Shown here in pieces: positions 1 to 8,746 of a DNA stretch of 64,000 nt (positions are counted from its first letter, which is position 1; every line of letters starts with the position of its first letter). The DNA comes from UBA57 sp013378375. Its GTDB lineage: Archaea; Thermoproteota; Nitrososphaeria; Nitrososphaerales; UBA57. A program made the translations under genes and the position numbers. The stretch is from NCBI GenBank assembly GCA_013378375.1, contig JACAFT010000001.1, forward strand, positions 1 through 64,000, read 5' to 3'. The notes beneath the pieces are model-generated. The model had not been told where the DNA came from, did no database searches, and saw nothing but the letters and a program-made list of their open reading frames with translations.

Positions 1-1032
1 AAAAATGCAAGTAAAACTTTTGTAAATTCTGATACTTCTGCTGTTACAAATGTAAATTTAGATATTAATGATAAAGAATTTCTTGTTATTTTAGGTCCTT
101 CTGGAAGTGGTAAGTCGACATTATTACGTTTGATTGCTGGTCTTGAAGAACTTACTACTGGAGATGTATACTTTGGCCCTGAACTCATGAATGACGTTCA
201 ACCACGAGATCGTAATATCTCTATGGTATTCCAAAATTTTGCATTATTTCCACATATGACTGTTTTTGATAATATTGCTTTTCCACTAGTCGCATCTAAT
301 ACTGACACACAAACTATTACTTCTGAAGTTAAGAGAATTGCATCTTTACTGAAAATTGATGATTTGTTGGAAAGAAGACCTTCAGAACTTAGTGGCGGTG
401 AACAACAACGTGTATCACTTGGACGTGCAATCATCAAGAAACCCCAGGTTTTCCTTATGGACGAACCATTATCAAATCTTGATGCTGCCTTGCGTTCCGG
501 ATTACGTACAGAAATTAAAAAATTACATGAAGAACTTAAGATTACATTTATTTATGTTACTCATGATCAAACTGAAGCTATGACTATGGCTGATCGAATA
601 GCTATAATAAAAGATGGTAAAGTTTTGCAGGTTGATAATCCTGAACAAATTTATGATTTCCCAAGTACTTCTTGGATTGGATCATTTGTTGGTTCGCCTC
701 CAATGAATATTGTTAAAGCGAAATCAAATAAAGACTCTTTAACTATTGACTCTCAAGAATTTAATTTCAAGAATTCTTTATCTGGTAATGTTATGATTGG
801 TATAAGACCTGAAAATATCAAAATAGTAAGTAAAGATGAAGGAAAATTATCTGGTACTGTATTGTTTGTTGATTATCTTGGTGATAGTAACGTAGTCAAT
901 ATTGATATTGAAAATCAAATAATTAGAGCCAAAGTCTCTGACTCTGACTTAAATGTTGGTAGTAAAACCTCAATTACTTTCAATGATGGTGATATTATTC
1001 TATTTGATGATAAAGGAAATTTAACGAAGTGA
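1..1032 (+). CDS. ABC transporter ATP-binding subunit (partial, start outside window)
   Basis: This is the nucleotide-binding subunit of a binding-protein-dependent importer. The frame is open from base 1, so the N-terminus is missing. Visible in order: Walker A GPSGSGKST (about 94-120), Q-loop region MVFQNFALFPHM, signature LSGGEQQRVSLGRA, Walker B VFLMDEPLSNLD, and H-loop THDQTEAM. A C-terminal regulatory TOBE/OB domain follows, with the typical GIRPENIKI. This architecture is that of the MalK/UgpC/PotA class, whose members power sugar, glycerol-phosphate or polyamine uptake. Two MalF/MalG-like permeases and a binding protein follow with gaps of a few bases or small overlaps, so it is the first visible gene of one operon. 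The substrate cannot be read from this subunit. Confidence 0.93.
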   Translation, partial: KNASKTFVNSDTSAVTNVNLDINDKEFLVILGPSGSGKSTLLRLIAGLEELTTGDVYFGPELMNDVQPRDRNISMVFQNFALFPHMTVFDNIAFPLVASNTDTQTITSEVKRIASLLKIDDLLERRPSELSGGEQQRVSLGRAIIKKPQVFLMDEPLSNLDAALRSGLRTEIKKLHEELKITFIYVTHDQTEAMTMADRIAIIKDGKVLQVDNPEQIYDFPSTSWIGSFVGSPPMNIVKAKSNKDSLTIDSQEFNFKNSLSGNVMIGIRPENIKIVSKDEGKLSGTVLFVDYLGDSNVVNIDIENQIIRAKVSDSDLNVGSKTSITFNDGDIILFDDKGNLTK

Positions 1033-1036
1033 TACC

Positions 1037-1918
1037 TTGAGAGTCCCGTATCGGTTCCTAATACCTGTTACATTAATAATTTTCGTTGTTGGAATAGGCC
1101 CTGTCTTACAATCTTTTCTTCTTAGCCTTTCAGAATTTTCTTTATTAAATCCCTCTATGCAACCTGTTGGATTCCACAATTATATTACATTATTCTCTGA
1201 TTCAATTTTCTGGTCTGCAATCCAAGTTACTCTTTTACTAGTAGCTGGTTCTGTGATTCTTGAATTAGTTGTTGGTATCTTTCTTGCATTACTTATAACG
1301 AATTCTGGACGAAGAGCTAGGAGTGTATTCTCATCAATTTTTGTTATTCCTATAGCGATTGCTCCAATTGTTACTGGTATTTTATGGTCCCCTAATTCTG
1401 TGTTTGACGATCTTAATACGTTATTATATTATGGTTTGTCTCTCGGTACCTATATTGATACGAGTAACCCTAGAACCTATTATTCATTAATTATTATTTC
1501 CGACGCATATATTTGGGCGCCTCTAATAATGTTGGTTACAGTTGCAATTCTGAGATCTATTCCCAAGGAATTATACGAAGCTGCAGATGTTATGGGAGCT
1601 TCATCTTGGAAAAAATTCCAGAAAATTACTTTTCCCGCTATAATTACTTCGCCAATCTTGGTTGTTACATTGTTACTTCGTACCGTTGATGCTTTTAGAA
1701 TGTTCGAAGTTCCATATGCATGGAGTTTCTGGTTAGGCCAAGATTCACAACTTGGTGCTCCTGTCGACACTGTTAGTGTTTTGATGTGGAAAATGTTTTC
1801 CACTACTCTATATGATTTTCCAATCGCATTGATTACATCTATTGCTATTGTGTTGTTATCTGTTACTTTGCTTACCTGTGCGGTGATTTTACGAAGATCA
1901 TCTAATCTATTGGAGTGA
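1037..1918 (+). CDS. ABC transporter permease, MalF/UgpA-like
   Basis: Inner-membrane permease of 293 aa with about six hydrophobic segments. It carries the cytoplasmic EAA loop (ELYEAADVMGASSWKKF, about residues 180-196) that docks on the ATPase. The fold and loop resemble CUT1 sugar permeases of the MalF/UgpA type. The start is TTG, four bases after the ATPase stop. It overlaps or abuts the second permease at its 3' end, which shows translational coupling in one operon. The substrate is unknown; the family suggests sugars, glycerol phosphate or a similar organic solute. Confidence 0.88.
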   Translation: MRVPYRFLIPVTLIIFVVGIGPVLQSFLLSLSEFSLLNPSMQPVGFHNYITLFSDSIFWSAIQVTLLLVAGSVILELVVGIFLALLITNSGRRARSVFSSIFVIPIAIAPIVTGILWSPNSVFDDLNTLLYYGLSLGTYIDTSNPRTYYSLIIISDAYIWAPLIMLVTVAILRSIPKELYEAADVMGASSWKKFQKITFPAIITSPILVVTLLLRTVDAFRMFEVPYAWSFWLGQDSQLGAPVDTVSVLMWKMFSTTLYDFPIALITSIAIVLLSVTLLTCAVILRRSSNLLE

Positions 1919-1923
1919 TTTAT

Positions 1924-2799
1924 ATGAGCAAGACCGAAAATAACAATGTAAAGTATATTCGCTACATACTTCTAGCTTCTGCCTCACTTTGGGTACTTTG
2001 GCCCATATCCATTATGATTGAAGAAGGATTTCGTGTGGATATTGGTCCTTTGTTTTCAGGACGTGGTGCTAGCTTTGTCGGAGAGTTCTTTCAGGGACAG
2101 GGTGGCATAAGATTTTCTACTATTGAATATGTTAAGGCACTGAGAGTAGAAGCATATCCTCGTTTATTGACTAATAGTGTTATAATTGCTATTAGTAGTG
2201 TATTTGTTGCAGCCCTTGCAGGCATACCTGCTGCATTTACCTTGGCTTTATACAAATTTAGAGGAAAGGCATTTATTACTTATTCTTTACTTGCGTTAAG
2301 AACTATATCTCCATTTGCAGTATTACTTCCATTTTTTATAATTTACGGAAGGCTTGGATTATTTGATACTTATCAAGGTATGGCTATAGTCTATTTGATA
2401 ATTAATGTACCGATATTAACTATGATGATGAGAGGTTTCTTTAAGGATATACCTAAAGAAATTTTTGAAGCAGCATTTATGTCTGGTGCATCTGATTCAT
2501 ATATTCTTAGAAAAATAGCATTGCCGTTAGCTCTTCCAGGACTTGCAGCAGCCGCTGTTTTTGCCTTTGTAGGCACTTGGAATGAATTTTTCTATGCGTT
2601 GTTTCTAACAGGAACTGTTACTAAAACTGTTTCTCGTGGTGTCTGGTCCGGATTTTCAGAATCGATCGAATCGTTTAAAATTTTAGAATTCGACGAACTG
2701 AATGCAGGAGGAACTCTTGCAATTATTCCTGCAGTCATCTTAGCATTGCTTGTACAAAAGTATCTTGCACGTGGTTTGACTTTGGGTGTTTCTGAATAG
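1924..2799 (+). CDS. ABC transporter permease, MalG/UgpE-like
   Basis: Second permease of the importer. It has an N-terminal membrane anchor (about residues 15-30), a periplasmic stretch and a five-to-six-helix core with the EAA loop (EIFEAAFMSGASDSYILRKI). A NEFFYALFLTG segment near the end is typical of MalG-class proteins. The ATG at 1924 is preferred because a GGAG lies about 8 bases upstream. A GTG at 1915 overlapping the previous stop is an alternative that adds three residues. The next gene starts directly at the stop codon. Confidence 0.88.
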   Translation: MSKTENNNVKYIRYILLASASLWVLWPISIMIEEGFRVDIGPLFSGRGASFVGEFFQGQGGIRFSTIEYVKALRVEAYPRLLTNSVIIAISSVFVAALAGIPAAFTLALYKFRGKAFITYSLLALRTISPFAVLLPFFIIYGRLGLFDTYQGMAIVYLIINVPILTMMMRGFFKDIPKEIFEAAFMSGASDSYILRKIALPLALPGLAAAAVFAFVGTWNEFFYALFLTGTVTKTVSRGVWSGFSESIESFKILEFDELNAGGTLAIIPAVILALLVQKYLARGLTLGVSE

Positions 2800-4224
2800 A
2801 TGTATAATCTCAAAAACCCTCAAATTGCTATAATTGCTGTTCTAGTTCTTTTGGTAGGTGGTGTAGTTCCCTATCTTGCATTAAATCAATCTCAAGTTGA
2901 CGAAGAAATACTTCCGTCGAGTAAAAATGATTTAATTTCTATTGCACAAGAATCTGGTACAGTATCTATATTTGTCGACGAAGAAATCTATAAAGAATCA
3001 TTTTTTAATTTTATTATAGATGAATTTTCTACAAAGTACAATATTGATGTATCTGTTACTTCTGGACATTGGTCTGGACCATCTACTCAATTAATTAACG
3101 ATAAAGTCTCGGGTAGAAAAGGTGGCTCGTATGATTTGTTAATTCTGAGTGATGAAGCTACTGCTCGATTAACAGAAAAGAAATTATTATATTCACAAAC
3201 TAGTACTTTTATTGATCATTCTGATAATTCTCATGTATTTCCATCACAAATTTCTGGTGTTGATAACGACGGTTCTGTTATAACTTTATGGTTTGATACA
3301 TATGCATTTCTCTATAATTCTGACGAATTCTACAAATTTGAAAATGTATATTGTTATTTGGGATTGGTAGGAGAGGATGAAGATGACGATGACGATGATG
3401 ATGATAATGATGGTTCAGGAAGTAGAGATGATGACGATGACGACGATGATGAAGAACGTTGTCCATCTGCAGAAGATCACGACGACGATGATGATAATGA
3501 TGGTTCAGGAAGTAGAGATGATGACGATGACGACGACGATGATAATGATGGCTCAGGAAGTGGAGATGACGACGATGACGACGACGACGAAGAAGTTGAA
3601 GGACTCTTGTTTCCAAATCCTATTAAAACTAATGCCGGTGCCGCTTTAGTTGTTAATACTGTCTTGTATTATAGTGAATCTAATTATTACAACGGTTATG
3701 ATGCTTCTCTTGAATCTGAATGGCCAGAACTATTGAATTTTGAAATTGACGATGAGCCTGAAATGGAGGAAATGGACGAACTATTCGGAGAAATTGAACC
3801 AGAACTTGTTATTGATTCTATTCTTGAAGCATTTGACGAAGAAGAACTTCTAGTCGGGTATTTTAGATACGGTTCTATTTTACTAGAGTCTTTGGAGATG
3901 GATATTGACGATGAAATTGAAATTTACATTGCACACGAAGGAAGTATGAAATCCAATGTTCATTCTTCTATTCCATTTAACGCAAATAACAAAGCCGGTG
4001 CAATATTACTCATAAATGAAATTCTTGATGAAAAAATCCAAACTGAAATTGCATATTCTTACGGTAGTTTCCCTTCTGCTAACATTGCTGTTTTTGATAA
4101 TATTTTTGACGAAGCTCAATTTTGGATCTCAAGTGACGCAATCATCTCGAATCTGATGGAATGGCCACATTATCAGTATAGAATAAATATTCTTGATATG
4201 TGGAGAGTTTTGTTCGAGGGTTAG
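2800..4224 (+). CDS. Extracellular solute-binding protein with Asp-rich insert
   Basis: Binding protein of the importer, 474 aa. Residues 8-28 form one hydrophobic segment that anchors or exports the protein. Residues about 40-185 look like lobe I of a family 1/PotD-like binding protein (SIFVDEEIYKESF, GGSYDLLILSDEA). Residues about 190-265 are a low-complexity insert of 8-9 Asp runs separated by NDGSGS. Each junction reads D-D-D-N-D-G-S-G-S, which fits the DxDxDG rule of EF-hand-like calcium loops. The C-terminal half continues the binding fold and is itself acidic. The family normally has no such insert. The start abuts the permease stop. The substrate is unknown. Confidence 0.82.
   Translation: MYNLKNPQIAIIAVLVLLVGGVVPYLALNQSQVDEEILPSSKNDLISIAQESGTVSIFVDEEIYKESFFNFIIDEFSTKYNIDVSVTSGHWSGPSTQLINDKVSGRKGGSYDLLILSDEATARLTEKKLLYSQTSTFIDHSDNSHVFPSQISGVDNDGSVITLWFDTYAFLYNSDEFYKFENVYCYLGLVGEDEDDDDDDDDNDGSGSRDDDDDDDDEERCPSAEDHDDDDDNDGSGSRDDDDDDDDDNDGSGSGDDDDDDDDEEVEGLLFPNPIKTNAGAALVVNTVLYYSESNYYNGYDASLESEWPELLNFEIDDEPEMEEMDELFGEIEPELVIDSILEAFDEEELLVGYFRYGSILLESLEMDIDDEIEIYIAHEGSMKSNVHSSIPFNANNKAGAILLINEILDEKIQTEIAYSYGSFPSANIAVFDNIFDEAQFWISSDAIISNLMEWPHYQYRINILDMWRVLFEG
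3381..3594 (+). repeat. Asp-codon tandem repeat inside the binding-protein gene
   Basis: Imperfect GAT/GAC repeats with three copies of an ATAATGATGGYTCAGGAAGT core starting near 3403, 3493 and 3541 (spacings of 90 and 48 bases). The phase is kept in multiples of three, so the reading frame stays open. Third positions alternate between T and C, so the tract is not a pure microsatellite, but the 48-base unit points to slippage or unequal exchange. This is a protein-coding repeat, not a CRISPR. Confidence 0.85.
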
Positions 4225-4237
4225 TGTATTTATTTTG

Positions 4238-4687
4238 ATGGATACGATCATTAATAATTTAAATATTTTATTAAACAAATTTAATAAAAAGAATATTACA
4301 GTTATTGTATTATTATTTCTATTAATTTTTGTTTATAGTTTACGTGCAAATGCACTTAATCTTGGTAGTAATTACGCTTCTGATTTGGAATCCCAAATTA
4401 CTAATATTCCAAACGACCAATTGTCAAATACGTCTTTTATTACAAATGTCCCCGTTTCAATTTATACTATTGAAGGAGAAGGCAAGTCTCTTAAAATAAC
4501 TTCTGTAACGCTTGTTAATTTAATTTCTGGAGAATTTATTGTTGATCTAAGTGATTATGAAGAATTTAATTCAGTCATGACTAAAAATTTCTTTCTGCCT
4601 GGACAATATAAAGTATACGTAACTATCGTTGACAGTGTCTTAATCATGGAGTTTGAAAGGACTGTCGGCGAATATAATAAACGATAA
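4238..4687 (+). CDS. Hypothetical membrane-anchored extracytoplasmic protein
   Basis: 149 aa, not recognised. An N-terminal hydrophobic helix (about residues 20-37, VIVLLFLLIFVYSL) is followed by about 110 extracytoplasmic residues rich in beta-forming and hydroxyl residues (SVTLVNLISGEF, FLPGQYKVYVTIVDS), suggesting an Ig-like beta sandwich. The ATG at 4238 lies 13 bases after the binding-protein stop. An upstream in-frame start inside that gene would remove the clean signal anchor, so it was not used. Its position at the end of the operon suggests an accessory role in the importer, but no motif proves this. Confidence 0.6.
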   Translation: MDTIINNLNILLNKFNKKNITVIVLLFLLIFVYSLRANALNLGSNYASDLESQITNIPNDQLSNTSFITNVPVSIYTIEGEGKSLKITSVTLVNLISGEFIVDLSDYEEFNSVMTKNFFLPGQYKVYVTIVDSVLIMEFERTVGEYNKR

Positions 4688-4712
4688 TTCTAAAATTTTA
4701 TTTATTATTACT

Positions 4713-5111
4713 TTATTTGACTACTTTCTTTATATGATCAATTATTGTTTCCATTGACGTGCCTGGACCAAAGTTTCCAGATATGCCTTTATTTTCAAGC
4801 TCTTTTTTGTCTTCTTCAGGAATGATTCCTCCTCCAATTACTGCTATATTGTCTATACCTTTGTCTTTTAGGTGTTTTTTTACTTCTGGAAATGCTGTTA
4901 AATGCGCTCCATTGTGTAAACTTAAAGCTATTGCATCAACATCTTCGTCAATTGCTATTTTTGCTACCTGTTCTGGAGTTGGTAATAATCCACTGTAGAT
5001 GACATCCATTCCAGCATCTCTTAACGCTTTGCATAATACTAGTATTCCTCTATCATGTGCATCTAATCCCGGTTTTGCAACTAATATTCTGATTTTTGTT
5101 TTTTCTGACAT
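4713..5111 (-). CDS. mcmA2: Methylmalonyl-CoA mutase, small (cobalamin-binding) subunit
   Basis: B12-binding domain protein of 132 aa. It has the base-off/His-on signature DxHxxG (DAHDRG, near residue 20), SGLLPTPEQ, and GGGIIPEED near the end. With the large subunit it interconverts (R)-methylmalonyl-CoA and succinyl-CoA, a step of the 3-hydroxypropionate/4-hydroxybutyrate CO2-fixation cycle in Nitrososphaerota. The ATG at 5111 is preferred: it follows the large-subunit stop and an AGTTGAG ribosome site. An upstream start at 5147 would overlap that gene by 25 bases and add residues not typical of the family. It is cotranscribed downstream of the large subunit. Confidence 0.93.
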   Translation of the reverse strand: MSEKTKIRILVAKPGLDAHDRGILVLCKALRDAGMDVIYSGLLPTPEQVAKIAIDEDVDAIALSLHNGAHLTAFPEVKKHLKDKGIDNIAVIGGGIIPEEDKKELENKGISGNFGPGTSMETIIDHIKKVVK

Positions 5112-5122
5112 TTTCTCAACTC

Positions 5123-6937
5123 TTAAAAAATCTGTGGTTCTTTCCATTCTCCAAAAACTTCTCTTCCAACATCAACAATTTCTTGTAATGTCGCATATGC
5201 TTGTACTGCTTTTAATGTATCATACATGCAGTTTTTCTCATCGTTTTCATAAGTTCTTCTTAAATTTGCTAATGTTTTTTTGACTTTATCATTATCTCTT
5301 TCATTTTTGATTTTTTTCAAACGTTCTATTTGAATCTCTTGAGCTTTATCGTCTACTTTTAATATTTTAATTGGTTTTTCTTCAGTTTCATTATATTTAT
5401 TCACACCTACAATAATTTCTTTTTCTTTTTCAATTTGCAATTGATTTCGATATGCAGTTTCTGCAATTTCTTTTTGTAAATATCCCTCTTCTATTGCATT
5501 TATTACTCCTCCTATTTCTTCTATTTTATCAAAGTATCTATAAGCTCCTTCTTCTAGTTCGTTTGTCAAACATTCTAAATAATAGGATCCTCCCAATGGG
5601 TCGACTGTTGATGTTACTCCTGTTTCTTCTGCAATTATTTGTTGAGTTCTTAATGCAACTTTTACTGCTTCTTCTGTAGGTAATGCCCATGCTTCATCGT
5701 ACGAATTAGTATGTAATGATTGTGTTCCACCTAATACTGCCGCAAGTGCTTCTATTGCAGTTCTGACTATATTGTTCATTGGCTGTTGCCATGTTAATGA
5801 TGCTCCTGATGTTTGTGTATGAAATCTTAATATGAGTGCCTTGTTATCTTCTACTCCATATTTTTCTTTTAAGACTGTTGCCCATATCCTTCTTGCAGCT
5901 CTAAATTTGGCAATTTCTTCAAAGAAATTCATAGTGCTGTTGAAGAAAAACGACAAACGTGGTGCAAATTCTTCTATCTTGAGTCCTGCTTGTTTGCCTA
6001 ATTCTAAATACGTAAATCCATTGGCTAACGTGAATGCTAATTCTTGTACTGCGTTTGAACCTGCTTCTCTTATATGATATCCGCTAATGCTTACGTAGTT
6101 CCATTTTGGCATTTCTTTTGTACAATATTCCATCATATCTCTAATAATTCTCATATGATTTTTTGGTGGATATGCCCATTCTTTTTGGGCAATGTATTCT
6201 TTTAGAATATCAGTTTGCACTGTTCCTCTTAATTCATTAATAGGAATATTATTTTTTATTGCTACTGAAGCATACATTGCAGTTAAAATCGAAGCAGGTG
6301 CATTGATTGTCATTGACGTGCTTACATCCCTTAATGGTATTTCGTTAAATAATATTTCCATATCTTTCAGTGAAGAAATATTACATCCACATTTTCCAAC
6401 TTCACCTATTGATCTTTTATTATCTGCATCATATCCATATAATGTTGGCATATCAAATGCTATGCTTAATCCAGTCTGTCCGTTTTCTATTAAATATTTT
6501 AATCTTTTATTTGTATCTTCTGGTGTTCCAAATCCTGAAAACATTCTCATTGTCCATTTTTTTCCTCTATACATATTCGGATATGGGCCTCTAGTATACG
6601 GAAAATCCCCTGGAAATAAATTTTGTGATAAATTGTCAACATCTGCCATCGTGTAAGTATTTTTTACGTTTATGTCAGAAGTAGTTTGATAAATTTTATT
6701 ATGATCTGCAGAATTATCTGTCCATGGTTCGAGTACGTCTTTTTCCCATTTTTTTATTCTATCTTTGATCTGTTTTAGTTGATCTTCAGAGTCTTGATTA
6801 GTTGATTTTTTCTCTGTAATCTCATTTATTTTGACTTTCCAATAGTTTTTAGTTTCTTGCAAATATGATTTACCTATATATGAATCCAAAATACTATGCT
6901 TTAATTTATTTCGTATTATTGAAAAAAAATTCGTCAA
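5123..6937 (-). CDS. mcmA1: Methylmalonyl-CoA mutase, large (catalytic) subunit
   Basis: Catalytic TIM-barrel subunit, up to 604 aa, somewhat longer than the usual 550-560 aa archaeal form. Key segments are PYTRGPYPNMYRGKKWTMR (substrate channel), GLSIAFDMPTLYG, SMTINAPAS, SISGYHIREAGSNAVQE and LRFHTQTSGASLTWQQP. It lacks the B12 domain, which is encoded separately just downstream. The TTG at 6937 is the longest start. TTG at 6862 (giving QETKNYWKV) is a good alternative, since the first 25 residues look unconserved. It is divergent from meaB, with a shared AT-rich promoter between them. Confidence 0.93.
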   Translation of the reverse strand: MTNFFSIIRNKLKHSILDSYIGKSYLQETKNYWKVKINEITEKKSTNQDSEDQLKQIKDRIKKWEKDVLEPWTDNSADHNKIYQTTSDINVKNTYTMADVDNLSQNLFPGDFPYTRGPYPNMYRGKKWTMRMFSGFGTPEDTNKRLKYLIENGQTGLSIAFDMPTLYGYDADNKRSIGEVGKCGCNISSLKDMEILFNEIPLRDVSTSMTINAPASILTAMYASVAIKNNIPINELRGTVQTDILKEYIAQKEWAYPPKNHMRIIRDMMEYCTKEMPKWNYVSISGYHIREAGSNAVQELAFTLANGFTYLELGKQAGLKIEEFAPRLSFFFNSTMNFFEEIAKFRAARRIWATVLKEKYGVEDNKALILRFHTQTSGASLTWQQPMNNIVRTAIEALAAVLGGTQSLHTNSYDEAWALPTEEAVKVALRTQQIIAEETGVTSTVDPLGGSYYLECLTNELEEGAYRYFDKIEEIGGVINAIEEGYLQKEIAETAYRNQLQIEKEKEIIVGVNKYNETEEKPIKILKVDDKAQEIQIERLKKIKNERDNDKVKKTLANLRRTYENDEKNCMYDTLKAVQAYATLQEIVDVGREVFGEWKEPQIF

Positions 6938-6949
6938 ATGACAAAGTTA

Positions 6950-6964
6950 TTTATTATATAAATG
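6950..6964. promoter_or_regulatory. TATA element between mcmA1 and meaB
   Basis: The sequence TTATTATATAAAT is nearly symmetrical and could bind TBP for either strand. On the plus strand it lies about 30 bases before the meaB ATG at 6989, the spacing expected for a leaderless archaeal mRNA. On the minus strand its expected start site (about 6930) falls just inside the longest mcmA1 frame, which favours a shorter mcmA1 start. Confidence 0.5.
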
Positions 6965-6988
6965 ATTTGCTGATAAGTAATTAGTCCT

Positions 6989-7930
6989 ATGAGTGATAAT
7001 ATGATTAGTTCTATTCTATCTGGCGACCGTGCATTTATAGCAAGAGCTATTTCTATGATTGAAAACGAAGATCCAGAAATAAATGATATAATGTCTAAAT
7101 TATATTCAAAAACTGGAAATGCTTTTGTAATTGGAATTACAGGTCCTCCTGGTACTGGGAAAAGCACTCTCATTAATCAATTAATTAGTTCCTTTCGTAA
7201 ATTAAATAAGAAAGTTGGTGTTATTGCAATTGATCCTTCTAGTCCAATTTCTGGCGGTTCATTATTAGGAGATCGTTTACGAATGCAAGATCATGGTTCT
7301 GATTCAGGTGTTTATATAAGAAGTATGGCTTCAGGTAATCGATCTGGTGGTCTTGCAAAAGCAACTCGAAGAAGTATATCTGTTCTCGATGCATCCGGAT
7401 TTGATGTAATAATTGTTGAAAGTGTTGGCGCTGGACAATCAGAAGTTGATATCTTAAAAATTACTGATACTGTTGTAATTGTTCTTATGCCGGAATTGGG
7501 TGACGACATTCAAATGTATAAAGCTGGTTTAATGGAAATAGGAGACATATTTGTTATAAATAAATCAGATCTTAAAGGCTCTGATAAAATGTACACTCGG
7601 TTACTTGCATATATTGGTTCTAATGAAAATAATAATTGGTCACCAAATATCATACAAACGATCTCTACTGATGGAACTGGAATTTCTAATTTACTTAAAT
7701 CTATTCTTGCAAGAAAAGAATTTATCACAAATTCACTAAATCATCCTTCGTATAAAAAAAATAAAATTAAAAATCAAATCTTGGATATAATGATTGAAAA
7801 TTTAAAAACTTCCTTTTTACAAGAAGTAAATAATGACATAAATCTTGATTCCTTGGTTGACGAAGTATACAAAAATGAAATCGATCCTGAGCAGGCAGCA
7901 GCTGTTCTAAAGACAAAATTGGATAGTTGA
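6989..7930 (+). CDS. meaB: MeaB/ArgK family GTPase, mutase chaperone
   Basis: G3E-family GTPase of 313 aa. It has Walker A GPPGTGKST (about residues 51-59), Walker B-type VIIVESVGAGQSEVD, DPSSPISGGSLLGDR and the base-recognition NKSD. The family guards methylmalonyl-CoA mutase by gating delivery or removal of adenosylcobalamin. Its location next to both mutase subunits, divergently transcribed, supports that role over the old arginine-kinase name. ATG start. Confidence 0.93.
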   Translation: MSDNMISSILSGDRAFIARAISMIENEDPEINDIMSKLYSKTGNAFVIGITGPPGTGKSTLINQLISSFRKLNKKVGVIAIDPSSPISGGSLLGDRLRMQDHGSDSGVYIRSMASGNRSGGLAKATRRSISVLDASGFDVIIVESVGAGQSEVDILKITDTVVIVLMPELGDDIQMYKAGLMEIGDIFVINKSDLKGSDKMYTRLLAYIGSNENNNWSPNIIQTISTDGTGISNLLKSILARKEFITNSLNHPSYKKNKIKNQILDIMIENLKTSFLQEVNNDINLDSLVDEVYKNEIDPEQAAAVLKTKLDS

Positions 7931-7933
7931 TTA

Positions 7934-8671
7934 TTACTCTCCTCTGTCTATAATTCTTGATATTGAAGCCACTAATTCTACTATGCCTTCATTATTTTCA
8001 GTTGATACAGGTATTAATTCATCAAGAATATCTGATTCCATAACATTTTCAATTATTCTACTTGTTAAATCATATGTTTCTCCATCTTCTTTCAAATCGT
8101 CTAATAATTCTGAAAAATCATCTGCCCACTTTAGCAATTTATTATTTTCTGGAATCAAATCCGTTTTTGTTAATATTGAAATTTGTGGAATCTTTAATCG
8201 TAATTTTATTGAACTTCCTAGTAAAGCAATCGAGATGAAATTTGAAGGATTTTTTACTAACGTTGAATCAAATAAAAATATATTTACATTTGCTTCATTT
8301 TTCATGTTTTTAACAAGGTATGGTCCACTTGTTCTATATGCAAATAATTCAATCTGCCCAGGAGTATCTATAAATACATAATCTGGATTATATTCATCTA
8401 TCTCATTTTCAATTTGTTCTAATTTTGTCGCAATCAAGTCTGAAGCTAAAATTAATGATCCATTCGGACCTAAATTATATTTTTCCATAATATCTTTCAA
8501 ATTTATATAATCTCTAATATCTACATCTACTCCATATGGTAAATTATTTACTCCTGGATCCAAGTTTACAGTGATTACATCTTTTCCTTCTTGTTGGTAC
8601 CAATTTGATAAAATTGAAGTTAGTTGACTTTTTCCTGAACCTGCCGTTCCAGTAAAAAATATATTTTTCAT
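7934..8671 (-). CDS. GPN-loop GTPase
   Basis: 245 aa P-loop GTPase of the GPN family. It has Walker A GTAGSGKSQL near the N-terminus, the diagnostic Gly-Pro-Asn insert (LGPNGSL, about residues 67-73), FIDTPGQIE as Walker B/G3, and TKTD as G4. Eukaryotic homologues help assemble RNA polymerase II; archaeal members are dimers of unclear target. It converges on meaB, with only three bases between stops, and diverges from the CinA-like gene. Confidence 0.9.
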   Translation of the reverse strand: MKNIFFTGTAGSGKSQLTSILSNWYQQEGKDVITVNLDPGVNNLPYGVDVDIRDYINLKDIMEKYNLGPNGSLILASDLIATKLEQIENEIDEYNPDYVFIDTPGQIELFAYRTSGPYLVKNMKNEANVNIFLFDSTLVKNPSNFISIALLGSSIKLRLKIPQISILTKTDLIPENNKLLKWADDFSELLDDLKEDGETYDLTSRIIENVMESDILDELIPVSTENNEGIVELVASISRIIDRGE

Positions 8672-8746
8672 CTTGTATTATTCATCCTTTTGTGTTATTT
8701 AGTTTTTTACAATAAAGTTAACAATTATTGTATATTTTTCATCATT

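Noticed and set aside
3381..3594. Repeats resembling a CRISPR array
   Set aside because: The repeats are degenerate Asp codons in frame with a protein, with no unique spacers of constant length and no cas genes nearby.
3278..3649. His/Arg-rich and Met/Thr-rich open frames on both strands
   Set aside because: They are shadows of the Asp-codon repeat in the binding-protein gene.
5112..5147. Longer start for the mutase small subunit at 5147
   Set aside because: It overlaps the large-subunit gene and adds residues absent from the family; the ATG at 5111 has a ribosome site.
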